From Nocardioidaceae bacterium (GTDB lineage Bacteria > Actinomycetota > Actinomycetes > Propionibacteriales > Nocardioidaceae): DNA of 18,484 bases. A program made the translations under genes and the position numbers. Below are positions 1-7,214 of the stretch, one piece after another. The notes beneath the pieces were generated by a model. It was not told where the DNA came from and ran no database searches. It saw only the letters and a program-made list of their open reading frames with translations. Position 1 is the first letter of the stretch. Every line of letters begins with the position of its first letter. The stretch is from the NCBI GenBank assembly GCA_025966335.1, contig JAICRS010000028.1:1-18484 (forward strand), given 5' to 3'.

Positions 1-1325
1 CCCAACAGGTTCCCGTGCTCGACCAGGACATGGCCCTGGTCCTGCGGCTGCAGCGCATAGAGCTCCAGCTTCGAGCGCGAGTCCGCGATGTCGAGGTTCC
101 GCAGGGTCAGCTGGCCGATCCGGTCGGTGGGACCGAACGCGGCGGACTCCACGCGCTCCATGGACAGCTTGTCGGGGTGGTACGAGAACGCCGGCCCGTC
201 GGTGCGGAGGATCGTGTAGTCCTCGCCGCGACGCAGCCGCAGCGTCACCTCGCCGGTCACCACGGATGCCACCCAGCGCTGGATCGACTCGCGCAGCATC
301 AGCGCCTGCGGGTCCAGCCAGCGACCCTCGTAGAGCAACCGGCCCAACCGCCTGCCCTCGGCGGTGTAGCTGGCGATCGTGTCCTCGTTGTGGATCGCGT
401 TGAGCAGCCGCTCGTAGCAGATCCACATCAACGCCATACCGGGCGCTTCGTAGACGCCGCGGGACTTGGCCTCGATGATCCGGTTCTCGATCTGGTCCGA
501 CATCCCGAGCCCGTGCCGGCCGCCGATCTCGTTGGCGGCCATCACCAGCGCGACCGGGTCGGCGTAGTCCCGCCCGTTGATCGCGACCGGGCGGCCCTGC
601 TCGAACCGGATCGTCACGTCCTCGGTGGCGATCTCGACCGCGGGGTCCCAGAACTTCACGCCCATGATCGGCTCCACGGCCTCCAGGGAGATGTCGAGGT
701 GCTCGAGCGTCTTCGCCTCGTGGGTGGCACCCCAGATGTTCGCGTCGGTGGAGTACGCCTTCTCCTTGCTGTCGCGGTAGGGCAGCCCGCGTTCCGTCAG
801 CCACTGGCTCATCTCGTTGCGGCCGCCGAGCTCGTGGACGAAGTCCGCGTCCAGCCAGGGCTTGTAGATGCGCAGGGACGGGTTCGCGAGGAGTCCGTAG
901 CGGTAGAACCGCTCGATGTCGTTGCCCTTGAAGGTGGATCCGTCGCCCCAGATGTCGACGTCGTCCTCGTGCATCGCGCGAACCAGCATCGTGCCGGTCA
1001 CCGCACGCCCGAGCGGGGTGGTGTTGAAGTAGGCGCGACCACCGGAGCGGATGTGGAAGGCACCGCAGGCGAGTGCGGCGAGACCCTCCTCGACGAGGAT
1101 CTGCCGGCAGTCCAGGGCACGGGACAGCTTGGCGCCGTACTGCGACGCCCGGTCGGCGACCTCGGCGATGTCGGGCTCGTCGTACTGGCCGATGTCCGCC
1201 GTGTAGGTGCACGGGATGGCGCCCTTGGCTTTCATCCACGCCACCGCCACCGATGTGTCGAGCCCTCCGGAGAAGGCGATGCCGACGCGTTCGCCGATGG
1301 GGAGGGAGGTCAGGACCTTACTCAC
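1..1325 (-). CDS. argG: Argininosuccinate synthase (3' end cut by window)
   Basis: Joins citrulline and aspartate using ATP to form argininosuccinate, the penultimate step of arginine synthesis, in the cytosol. The reading frame from GTG at 1325 gives 441 complete codons and then leaves the window. The N-terminus has the PP-loop nucleotide motif FSGGLDTS (residues 18-25), and the long conserved blocks FNTTPLGRAVTGTML, GDGSTFKGNDIERFYRYG and GGRHGLGMSDQIENRIIEAK are all present. These mark the long E. coli/Streptomyces type, not the roughly 400-residue type of Mycobacterium. About 30-45 C-terminal residues are probably missing. The GTG start is supported by AAGGA five bases upstream and by the usual N-terminus (V/M)SKVLTSLP. 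It overlaps the 3' end of argR by 8 bases, so it is the last visible gene of the arg operon and probably translationally coupled to argR. argH would be expected further downstream but is outside the window. Confidence 0.97.
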   Translation of the reverse strand, partial: MSKVLTSLPIGERVGIAFSGGLDTSVAVAWMKAKGAIPCTYTADIGQYDEPDIAEVADRASQYGAKLSRALDCRQILVEEGLAALACGAFHIRSGGRAYFNTTPLGRAVTGTMLVRAMHEDDVDIWGDGSTFKGNDIERFYRYGLLANPSLRIYKPWLDADFVHELGGRNEMSQWLTERGLPYRDSKEKAYSTDANIWGATHEAKTLEHLDISLEAVEPIMGVKFWDPAVEIATEDVTIRFEQGRPVAINGRDYADPVALVMAANEIGGRHGLGMSDQIENRIIEAKSRGVYEAPGMALMWICYERLLNAIHNEDTIASYTAEGRRLGRLLYEGRWLDPQALMLRESIQRWVASVVTGEVTLRLRRGEDYTILRTDGPAFSYHPDKLSMERVESAAFGPTDRIGQLTLRNLDIADSRSKLELYALQPQDQGHVLVEHGNLL

Positions 1326-1887
1326 TGTGTTCCTTCTGGTCGTGGGTGCCGATGTCGTTCTGCCCGTTCGCCATCGCGAGCAGGCGTTGCGCGAGTGCCT
1401 CTCCCCCGGTGGCCTCCCGGCTGATCACCAGGACGGTGTCGTCGCCGGCGATGGTGCCGAGAATGCTGCCGATCTCGGCCCGGTCGAATGCGGACGCCAG
1501 GAACTGGGCAGCTCCTGGCGGGGTTCGCAGCAGAGCCATGTTCGCGGACGCGTCGGCGGAGACCAGCAGCTCCCCGAGCAGCCGCGCCAGCCGGGCTTCG
1601 GAGGCGACCGACTCGACGCCGGCCCGCGGGGTCCGGTCGCCACCCTCGGCCGGGACGGCGTAGACCAGTGCCCCGGAGGGGATGCGTACCTTGACCGCGT
1701 CGAGCTCCACGAGGTCGCGGGACAGGGTGGCCTGGGTGACCGAGACACCGGCCTCGGCGAGCAGCTCGGCGAGCTCGGTCTGCGAGCGCACCTGGTGCCG
1801 GCCGAGCAGCTCGATGATCCGCTGCTGGCGGGCGTTCTTGGTCATCGGGATGCTGTTTCCGTGCCCGGGACCGTTCGTCGACGTCAT
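1318..1887 (-). CDS. argR: Arginine repressor ArgR
   Basis: Arginine-sensing repressor of arginine biosynthesis genes; the family forms hexamers that bind ARG-box operators when arginine is bound. The protein is 189 residues. The N-terminal winged helix-turn-helix spans about residues 16-85 and includes the recognition segment SVTQATLSRDLVEL. The C-terminal arginine-binding/oligomerisation domain carries the signature GTIAGDDTVLVI with the paired aspartates. The start at 1887 is chosen because it forms an ATGA overlap with the argF stop and has GGAGG six bases upstream; an internal ATG at 1845 would give the more usual length of about 175 and cannot be fully excluded. It lies inside the operon it probably controls (between argF and argG), so it is likely autoregulated from the argC promoter. 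Confidence 0.96.
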   Translation of the reverse strand: MTSTNGPGHGNSIPMTKNARQQRIIELLGRHQVRSQTELAELLAEAGVSVTQATLSRDLVELDAVKVRIPSGALVYAVPAEGGDRTPRAGVESVASEARLARLLGELLVSADASANMALLRTPPGAAQFLASAFDRAEIGSILGTIAGDDTVLVISREATGGEALAQRLLAMANGQNDIGTHDQKEHSE

Positions 1888-2831
1888 CGCTCGCCTCCGT
1901 GGTGGTGGATCAGCCAGGTCAGTAGCGCCTTCTGCGCGTGCAGCCGGTTCTCCGCCTCTTCCCAGACCAGGCTGCGCGGACCGTCGATGACCTCGGCGGC
2001 GATCTCCTTGCCGCGGTAGGCGGGCAGGCAGTGCAGGACGGCCACGTCGTCGGCGGCCGCCGCGAGCAGGTCGTCGGTGACCGCATAGGTCTGGAACGGT
2101 GCGAACCGCTGCTCCGCCTCGTCCTCCTTGCCCATCGAGACCCAGGTGTCGGTGGCCACGACGTCGGCGCCGGTGACGGCTTCCTTCGGGTCGAGGACGT
2201 ACGACGCGGAGCCGCCTGTTGCCTGCGCCAGCGACTGTGCCTTCGCCAGTACGTCAGGGTCGGGCTCGTACCCCGCTGGACCGCTGACCCTGACGTGCAT
2301 GCCCGCGGTGGCACCGGCGAGCAGGTAGGAGTGGCTCATGTTGCAGGCGGAGTCGCCCAGGAACGCCACGGTGAGACCCGCCAGCGCGGGCTTGTGCTCG
2401 GTGATGGTGAGCAGGTCAGCGAGCAGCTGGCAGGGGTGGAACTGGTCGGTGAGCGCGTTGACGACCGGGACGCCGGCGAACTCGGCCATCTCCTCGAGCC
2501 GGGACTGCTCGTAGGTGCGCCAGACGACCGCCGCCACCTGACGACCGAGGACGCGAGCGGTGTCGGCCACCGACTCGCGGACCCCGATCTTGGCGAGGTT
2601 GCCGTCGACCACCATCGGGAACCCGCCGAGCTCGGCGATCCCGGTGGTGAAGGAGACCTGGGTGCGCAGGGTCGGCTTGTCGAAGAGCACCGCGACCGTG
2701 CGTGGTCCGTCGAGCGGTCGCCGCGAGATCGACGCGGCGAACCGGTCGCGCTTCATGTCCTGGGCCAGCGCGAGGACCTCCGCCTGCTCGGCGGGGCTGA
2801 GGTCGTCGTCACGAAGGAAGTGCCGGATCAT
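1884..2831 (-). CDS. argF: Ornithine carbamoyltransferase
   Basis: Transfers the carbamoyl group of carbamoyl phosphate to ornithine, giving citrulline. The protein is 315 residues, the normal length. Visible motifs are the carbamoyl-phosphate loop FDKPTLRT (residues 50-57), HPCQ (132-135), the ornithine-binding loop DTWVSMG (228-234) and the catalytic HCLP (267-270). The DxxxSMG and HCLP motifs indicate an ornithine rather than aspartate carbamoyltransferase. The phosphate loop departs from the family pattern F-x-[EK]-x-S-[GT]-R-T: serine is replaced by threonine and the next position by leucine, while the essential RT is kept. From memory, related actinobacterial ArgF proteins share this variant. 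The N-terminus MIRHFLRDDDLSPAEQAEV is typical of actinobacteria. The ATG at 2831 overlaps the argD stop as ATGA, and the gene's own stop overlaps the argR start the same way. Confidence 0.97.
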   Translation of the reverse strand: MIRHFLRDDDLSPAEQAEVLALAQDMKRDRFAASISRRPLDGPRTVAVLFDKPTLRTQVSFTTGIAELGGFPMVVDGNLAKIGVRESVADTARVLGRQVAAVVWRTYEQSRLEEMAEFAGVPVVNALTDQFHPCQLLADLLTITEHKPALAGLTVAFLGDSACNMSHSYLLAGATAGMHVRVSGPAGYEPDPDVLAKAQSLAQATGGSASYVLDPKEAVTGADVVATDTWVSMGKEDEAEQRFAPFQTYAVTDDLLAAAADDVAVLHCLPAYRGKEIAAEVIDGPRSLVWEEAENRLHAQKALLTWLIHHHGGER

Positions 2832-4024
2832 GCCTGGCCTGCCTGGGCGTAACCGGTCTCCAGGATCTTCGGCCACGCGTCGGTGAAGGCGCCGGCCTGC
2901 TCCTGGGTGAGGACCAGCGGCGGCGCGAGCCGGATCCGGTCCGGCGCGCAGTCGTTGATGATGAAGCCCTGCTCCAGCGCAGCGGAGGTGACCGCAGCGG
3001 CGACCGGGGCGTCCAGGTCGAGACCGATCAGCAGCCCGCTGCCACGGATCTCGCCGACCCGGTCGTGGAGGAGGCCCGTGCGCAGGGCAGTCCCCACCGT
3101 GCGCGCGTTGCCGAGCAGGTCCTGCGTCTCGATGGTCTCGATCACCGCCAGGGCTGCGGCCGCGGCGACCGGGTTCCCGCCGAAGGTGGTGCCGTGGTTG
3201 CCCGGCTGCAGCAGCGAGCCGTGCTCCCCGACGGCGATGCAGGCGCCGATGGGGATCCCGCCGGCCAGTCCCTTGGCGACGGTGACCACGTCGGGGGTGA
3301 CACCGGAGGCGGCGTGGGCGAACCAGGAGCCGGTGCGGCCCATCCCGGTCTGCACCTCGTCGAGCCACAGCAGCGCGCCATGGTCGGAGGTGGTCTCCCG
3401 GGCCCGCTGCAGGTAGCCGTCGGGCGGGAAGACCACGCCGGCCTCCCCCTGGATCGGCTCCAGGACGACGGCGGCCGTCTCGTCGGTGACAGCCGCCGCG
3501 AGCGCATCGGCGTCGCCGTACGGCACGAACGTGACGTCGCCGGGAAGCGGCTCGAACGGCTCGCGGTAGGCGGCCTTGGAGGTCAGCGCGAGCGCGCCCA
3601 TCGTGCGGCCGTGGAAGCCGCCCTCGGCGGCCACGACGTGGGTGCGTCCGGTGCGCCGGGTCAGCTTGAACGCGGCCTCGTTGGCCTCGGTGCCGGAGTT
3701 GGTGAGGAACACCTTCCCGTCGGATCCGAGCAGCTCCAGCAGCTTTTCGGCGAGGCCGACCTGCGGTTCGGTGGCGAAGAAGTTCGACACGTGTCCCAAC
3801 GTGTCGAGCTGGCGGGTGACCGCCTCGACGAGCGCCGGGTGGGCGTGGCCGAGCGCGTTCACGGCGATCCCGCCGAGCAGGTCGAGGTAACGGTTGTCGT
3901 CGGCGTCCCACACGAACGGGCCCTCGCCCCGGGTGAGCACGAGCTTCGGTTTCCCGAACGTGTTCATCAGCGAGTGGGCGTAACGCTCCTGCACCTGGTC
4001 GGTGGTGCTGGTCTTGGCGTTCAC
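2828..4024 (-). CDS. argD: Acetylornithine aminotransferase
   Basis: PLP-dependent class III aminotransferase that converts N-acetylglutamate semialdehyde to N2-acetylornithine using glutamate as amino donor. It is 398 residues, the usual length. Visible features are the phosphate-binding segment NSGTEANEAA (about 109-118), the FHGRT segment (137-141), the cofactor aspartate in LWLDEVQ (D222), and the PLP lysine in TVAKGLAGGIPIG (K251). The start is GTG at 4024, overlapping the argB stop by four bases (GTGA), with GAGGAG eight bases upstream in the end of argB. Actinobacterial ArgD enzymes may also serve as N-succinyldiaminopimelate aminotransferase in lysine synthesis; the sequence alone does not decide this. 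Confidence 0.97.
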   Translation of the reverse strand: MNAKTSTTDQVQERYAHSLMNTFGKPKLVLTRGEGPFVWDADDNRYLDLLGGIAVNALGHAHPALVEAVTRQLDTLGHVSNFFATEPQVGLAEKLLELLGSDGKVFLTNSGTEANEAAFKLTRRTGRTHVVAAEGGFHGRTMGALALTSKAAYREPFEPLPGDVTFVPYGDADALAAAVTDETAAVVLEPIQGEAGVVFPPDGYLQRARETTSDHGALLWLDEVQTGMGRTGSWFAHAASGVTPDVVTVAKGLAGGIPIGACIAVGEHGSLLQPGNHGTTFGGNPVAAAAALAVIETIETQDLLGNARTVGTALRTGLLHDRVGEIRGSGLLIGLDLDAPVAAAVTSAALEQGFIINDCAPDRIRLAPPLVLTQEQAGAFTDAWPKILETGYAQAGQA

Positions 4025-4962
4025 AGGTCGTACTCCTCGAGGTCTCCGGCGGTGTAGTCCTGGCTGGGCACGACCATCGTCCCGACGCCTTCGTCGGTGA
4101 AGACCTCCAGCAGCAGGGAGTGCGGCACCCGCCCGTCGATGACGCTGGCCCGGGAGACGCCGCTGCGTACGGCGTCCAGGCAGGCCTGCATCTTCGGCAC
4201 CATCCCGGCGGCGAGTCCCGGCAGCATGGAGGCCAACGCGTCGGTGTCGATCTGCCGGATCACGTCGTCGCTCTCGGGCCAGTCACGGTAGAGGCCCTCG
4301 ACGTCGGTGAGCACCAGGAACTTCTCGGCGTCCAGCGCCGCCGCCAGCGCAGCCGCGGCGGTGTCGGCGTTGATGTTGTAGACCTGGCCGTCCTCGTCCG
4401 GTGCGACCCCGGAGACGACCGGGATCCGGCCGGCCTCGATGATGTCGAGCACCGCCTCGGGGCGGACCTTCACCACGTCGCCGACCAGTCCGATGTCGAC
4501 CTGCTTGCCGTCGATCATCGCGCCGGTGCGCTCGGCGGTGAACAGCCCGGCGTCCTCGCCGGAGAGGCCCACCGCCAGCGGCCCGTGCTGGTTGAGCAGG
4601 CCGACCAGCTCCCGGCCGACCTGGCCGACGAGCACCATCCGGACCACGTCCATCGCCTCGGGCGTGGTGACCCGCAGGCCGCCCTTGAACTCGCTGTCGA
4701 TGCCGAGCCGGCCCAGCATGCTGGAGATCTGCGGCCCGCCGCCGTGCACGACCACCGGGCGCACCCCTGCGTAGCGCAGGAACACGATGTCCTGGGCGAA
4801 GGCGCGCTTGAGGTCCTCGTCGACCATCGCGTTGCCGCCGTACTTGATCACCACGGTCTTGCCGTGGAACTGCTCGAGCCACGGCAGCGCCTCGGTCAGG
4901 ACGGCGGCCTTGGCGAGGGCACGCTGGTGCTTGTCGCTGAGGTGCAGGTCTTCCATGGTCAT
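4021..4962 (-). CDS. argB: Acetylglutamate kinase
   Basis: Phosphorylates N-acetylglutamate with ATP, normally the controlled step of the pathway in organisms that recycle acetyl groups through ArgJ. The protein is 313 residues with the amino acid kinase fold. Visible motifs are the phosphate-binding segment VVIKYGGNAM (about 37-46), the glycine-rich VVHGGGPQ (71-78), and the C-terminal segment with HSLLLEVFTDEGVGT. The N-terminal extension of about 25-30 residues before the first strand, together with that C-terminal segment, is the arrangement seen in arginine-inhibited family members, so feedback inhibition by arginine is likely (inference). The start ATG at 4962 leaves five bases after the argJ stop; a second in-frame ATG lies two codons further in at 4956. 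No strong Shine-Dalgarno precedes either, consistent with coupling to argJ. Confidence 0.97.
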   Translation of the reverse strand: MTMEDLHLSDKHQRALAKAAVLTEALPWLEQFHGKTVVIKYGGNAMVDEDLKRAFAQDIVFLRYAGVRPVVVHGGGPQISSMLGRLGIDSEFKGGLRVTTPEAMDVVRMVLVGQVGRELVGLLNQHGPLAVGLSGEDAGLFTAERTGAMIDGKQVDIGLVGDVVKVRPEAVLDIIEAGRIPVVSGVAPDEDGQVYNINADTAAAALAAALDAEKFLVLTDVEGLYRDWPESDDVIRQIDTDALASMLPGLAAGMVPKMQACLDAVRSGVSRASVIDGRVPHSLLLEVFTDEGVGTMVVPSQDYTAGDLEEYDL

Positions 4963-4967
4963 CGCAA

Positions 4968-6119
4968 TCAGCTCGAGTACGCGGAGTTCTCGTGCACGTA
5001 GGCGTGCGTCAGGTCGTTGGTCCACACCGTGGCCCGCGCCGGGCCGGACTTGAGGTCGACGGTGACACTGACGTCGCGTCCGTCGAAGCTCACCTTCTCC
5101 GGTGGCTCGAACGGCTCCGAGCCGCGGCAGACCCAGACCCCGTTCATCGCGACGTCGAGGTCGGACGGGTCGAACGCCGCGTCCGTCGTACCGATCGAGG
5201 CGAGCACCCGCCCCCAGTTCGGGTCCTTGCCGAACACCGCGGCCTTGAACAGGTTGCTGCGCGCGATCGACCGGCCCACCTCGACCGCCTCGTCCTCCGA
5301 GGCGGCGTTCAGCACGGTGATCGCGATCTCGTGGTCGGCGCCCTCGGCGTCGGCCAGCAGCTGCATCGCCAGGTCGGTGCAGGCCCGGGTCAGCGCCTCG
5401 GTGAAGTCCTCGACCGACGGGGTGATCCCGGAGGCACCGCTGGCCATCAGGGTCACCGTGTCGTTGGTGGACATGCAGCCGTCGGAGTCGAGCCGGTCGA
5501 ACGACACCCGGGTCGCGGCGCGCAACGCCCGGTCGGCGTCGGCCGCGGTCACGATCGCGTCGGTGGTGAGTACGACGAGCATGGTGGCGAGCTGTGGGGC
5601 GAGCATGCCGGCGCCCTTGGCCATGCCCCCGACCGACCACCCGCTGCCCTCGACGACGACCTGCTTGCTGACCGAGTCGGTGGTCATGATCGCCTCGGCC
5701 GCCGCGGCACCCCCGTCCTGCGAGAGGCCCGAGACCGCGGCGTCCACGCCGGAGACCAGGTCGCTGCGGTCGTTCTTCAACCCGATCAGGCCGGTGGAGC
5801 AGACCACGACGTCGACCGAGCCGATGCCCAGCCCGAGCGCGGTCCGCTCGGCGACCGCGTGCGTGGTCTGGAAGCCCTCGGAGCCGGTGTAGCAGTTGGC
5901 GCCGCCGGAGTTGAGCACCACGGCGCGCACGGTGCCGTCCTTGACCACCTCCTGGCTCCACAGCACCGGGTTCGCCTTGCAGCGGTTGGCGGTGAACACG
6001 GTTGCGGAGTCGTAGCGGGGGCCGTCGTTCACCACGAGTGCGACGTCCTTGCCGCCGGAAGTCTTCAGGCCGGCGGCGACACCGGCGGCGCGGAAGCCGT
6101 GGGGTGCGGTGACGCTCAT
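4968..6119 (-). CDS. argJ: Bifunctional glutamate N-acetyltransferase / ornithine acetyltransferase
   Basis: Moves the acetyl group from N-acetylornithine to glutamate, closing the acetyl cycle; many members also make N-acetylglutamate from acetyl-CoA. The protein is 383 residues. The self-cleavage motif of the family is intact: KGAGMLAPQLATML, cut between A178 and T179, with T179 becoming the nucleophile at the N-terminus of the beta chain. Further conserved blocks are NSGGANCYTG (70-79), STGLIG (108-113), DSDGCMSTNDT and GKDPNWGR. The ATG at 6119 overlaps the argC stop by one base (TGATG); longer upstream open frames run through argC and are not real. No argA-type gene is visible, so ArgJ may supply the first step too (inference). 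Confidence 0.97.
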   Translation of the reverse strand: MSVTAPHGFRAAGVAAGLKTSGGKDVALVVNDGPRYDSATVFTANRCKANPVLWSQEVVKDGTVRAVVLNSGGANCYTGSEGFQTTHAVAERTALGLGIGSVDVVVCSTGLIGLKNDRSDLVSGVDAAVSGLSQDGGAAAAEAIMTTDSVSKQVVVEGSGWSVGGMAKGAGMLAPQLATMLVVLTTDAIVTAADADRALRAATRVSFDRLDSDGCMSTNDTVTLMASGASGITPSVEDFTEALTRACTDLAMQLLADAEGADHEIAITVLNAASEDEAVEVGRSIARSNLFKAAVFGKDPNWGRVLASIGTTDAAFDPSDLDVAMNGVWVCRGSEPFEPPEKVSFDGRDVSVTVDLKSGPARATVWTNDLTHAYVHENSAYSS

Positions 6120-7156
6120 CAGGGCGCCAGCCCGACGGTGCTGAGCCCGGTCGCCTCGGGCAGCCCCAACGCGAGGTTCATGCACTGGACCGCGGCGCCG
6201 GCGGTGCCCTTGGCGAGGTTGTCGACCGCGGCGACCGCCACCAGCCGGCCGGCCGTCTCGTCGACGGTGACCTGGACGTGCACGACGTTGGAGCCGAGCA
6301 CGGACTTGGTCTGCGGCCACTGCCCCTCGGGCAGCAGGTGGATGAACGGCTCGTCGGCGAACGCCTTCTGGTAGACCGAGTACGCCTCCTCCGCGGAGAC
6401 GGTGGTCCGGGCCGAGCAGGTGGCGAGGATCCCGCGGGGCATCGGCACCAGCAAGGGTGTGAACGAGACGTTGACCGGTTCGGTGGTCAGGCTCTTGAGG
6501 TTCTGGGTGATCTCCGGGGTGTGCCGGTGCTTGCCGCCCACGCCGTAGGCGGTGGCCGAGCCCATCACCTCCGAGCCGAGCAGGTGCGGCTTGGCGGCCT
6601 TCCCTGCCCCGGACGTGCCCGAGGCGGCGACGACCACGATGTCGGACGCGTCCGCGATGCCGGCGGTGACGGCCGGCGCGATGGCGAGGGTGGAGACCGT
6701 CGGGTAGCAGCCGGGCACCGCGATCCGGGTTGCGTTCTGCAGCTGGGACCGTTGCGTGCCGAGCTCGGGCAGCCCGTAGGGCCACGATCCCGCGTGCGGT
6801 CCTCCGTAGAACTTCTCCCAGTCCTCGGCGTCGGTGAGCCGGAAGTCGGCACCGCAGTCGATCACGATCGTCTGCTCGGGCAGCTGCTCGGCGATCGCGC
6901 CGGACTGGCCGTGCGGCAGACCGAGGAAGACGACGTCGTGGCCGGCCAGGGTCTCGGCGGTCGTCTCTTCGAGGACGCGGTCGGCGAGCGGGACCAGGTG
7001 CGGCTGCAGGGCGGCCAGCGGTTGTCCGGCGTTGGACCCGCCGGTCAGCGCGCCGATCTCCACGGCGGGGTGGCCGAGGAGCAGACGCAGTACCTCACCG
7101 CCGGCGTACCCGCTGGCGCCGGCGACCGCGACCCTGACTGTTGTTCCGGAGTCCAT
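6119..7156 (-). CDS. argC: N-acetyl-gamma-glutamyl-phosphate reductase
   Basis: NADPH-dependent reduction of N-acetylglutamyl phosphate to the semialdehyde. The protein is 345 residues from ATG at 7156. The N-terminal dinucleotide-binding motif is GASGYAGG (13-20), and the catalytic cysteine is C150 in AVPGCYPT, followed by typical NAGSA-dehydrogenase blocks (GVGGKHRHTPEI, FTPLLVPMPRGIL). It is the first gene of the operon. No Shine-Dalgarno precedes the start; instead a -10 box TATAGT ends seven bases before the ATG, which fits a leaderless transcript. An in-frame ATG at 7162 would add two residues but lies only one base after the -10 box. Still longer N-terminal extensions would run through the promoter into the end of pheT and are rejected. 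Confidence 0.96.
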   Translation of the reverse strand: MDSGTTVRVAVAGASGYAGGEVLRLLLGHPAVEIGALTGGSNAGQPLAALQPHLVPLADRVLEETTAETLAGHDVVFLGLPHGQSGAIAEQLPEQTIVIDCGADFRLTDAEDWEKFYGGPHAGSWPYGLPELGTQRSQLQNATRIAVPGCYPTVSTLAIAPAVTAGIADASDIVVVAASGTSGAGKAAKPHLLGSEVMGSATAYGVGGKHRHTPEITQNLKSLTTEPVNVSFTPLLVPMPRGILATCSARTTVSAEEAYSVYQKAFADEPFIHLLPEGQWPQTKSVLGSNVVHVQVTVDETAGRLVAVAAVDNLAKGTAGAAVQCMNLALGLPEATGLSTVGLAP

Positions 7157-7182
7157 GCGCATGACTATACAGATGCCTGCAT
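7154..7182 (-). promoter_or_regulatory. Candidate ArgR operators (two ATGC/GCAT dyads)
   Basis: Two related inverted repeats overlap the argC promoter. One is ATGC-CT-GCAT at 7173-7182, inside the -35/-10 spacer. The other is the perfect 10-base palindrome CATGCGCATG at 7154-7163, which spans the start codon and the expected transcription start. Their centres are 19 bases apart, close to two helical turns and near the spacing of tandem ARG boxes. Actinobacterial ARG boxes are built from TGCAT-like half-sites, and argR is in this operon. The match is to half-sites, not a full consensus, so the call is tentative. Confidence 0.5.
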
Positions 7183-7192
7183 ATATTCCCAA
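7164..7192 (-). promoter_or_regulatory. argC promoter (arg operon, probably leaderless)
   Basis: Reading the minus strand, TTGGGA (7192-7187) is followed by a 17-base spacer and TATAGT (7169-7164). This is a good match to a housekeeping sigma-70-type promoter and stands out as AT-rich in a very GC-rich region. Seven bases separate the -10 box from the ATG at 7156, so transcription should start at or one base before the start codon. Actinobacteria commonly use leaderless mRNAs with exactly this spacing. It lies in the 58-base gap between pheT and argC, in which no terminator for pheT is visible. Confidence 0.75.
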
Positions 7193-7214
7193 ATGCCGGG
7201 TGGTCCGAAGAGCT

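Noticed and set aside
15..1424. Long plus-strand open frame of about 470 codons opposite argG
   Set aside because: It is antisense to a fully conserved argG; such frames arise in GC-rich genes from third-position bias. The protein has no recognisable domain and is rich in repetitive Val/Asp/Arg/Gly.
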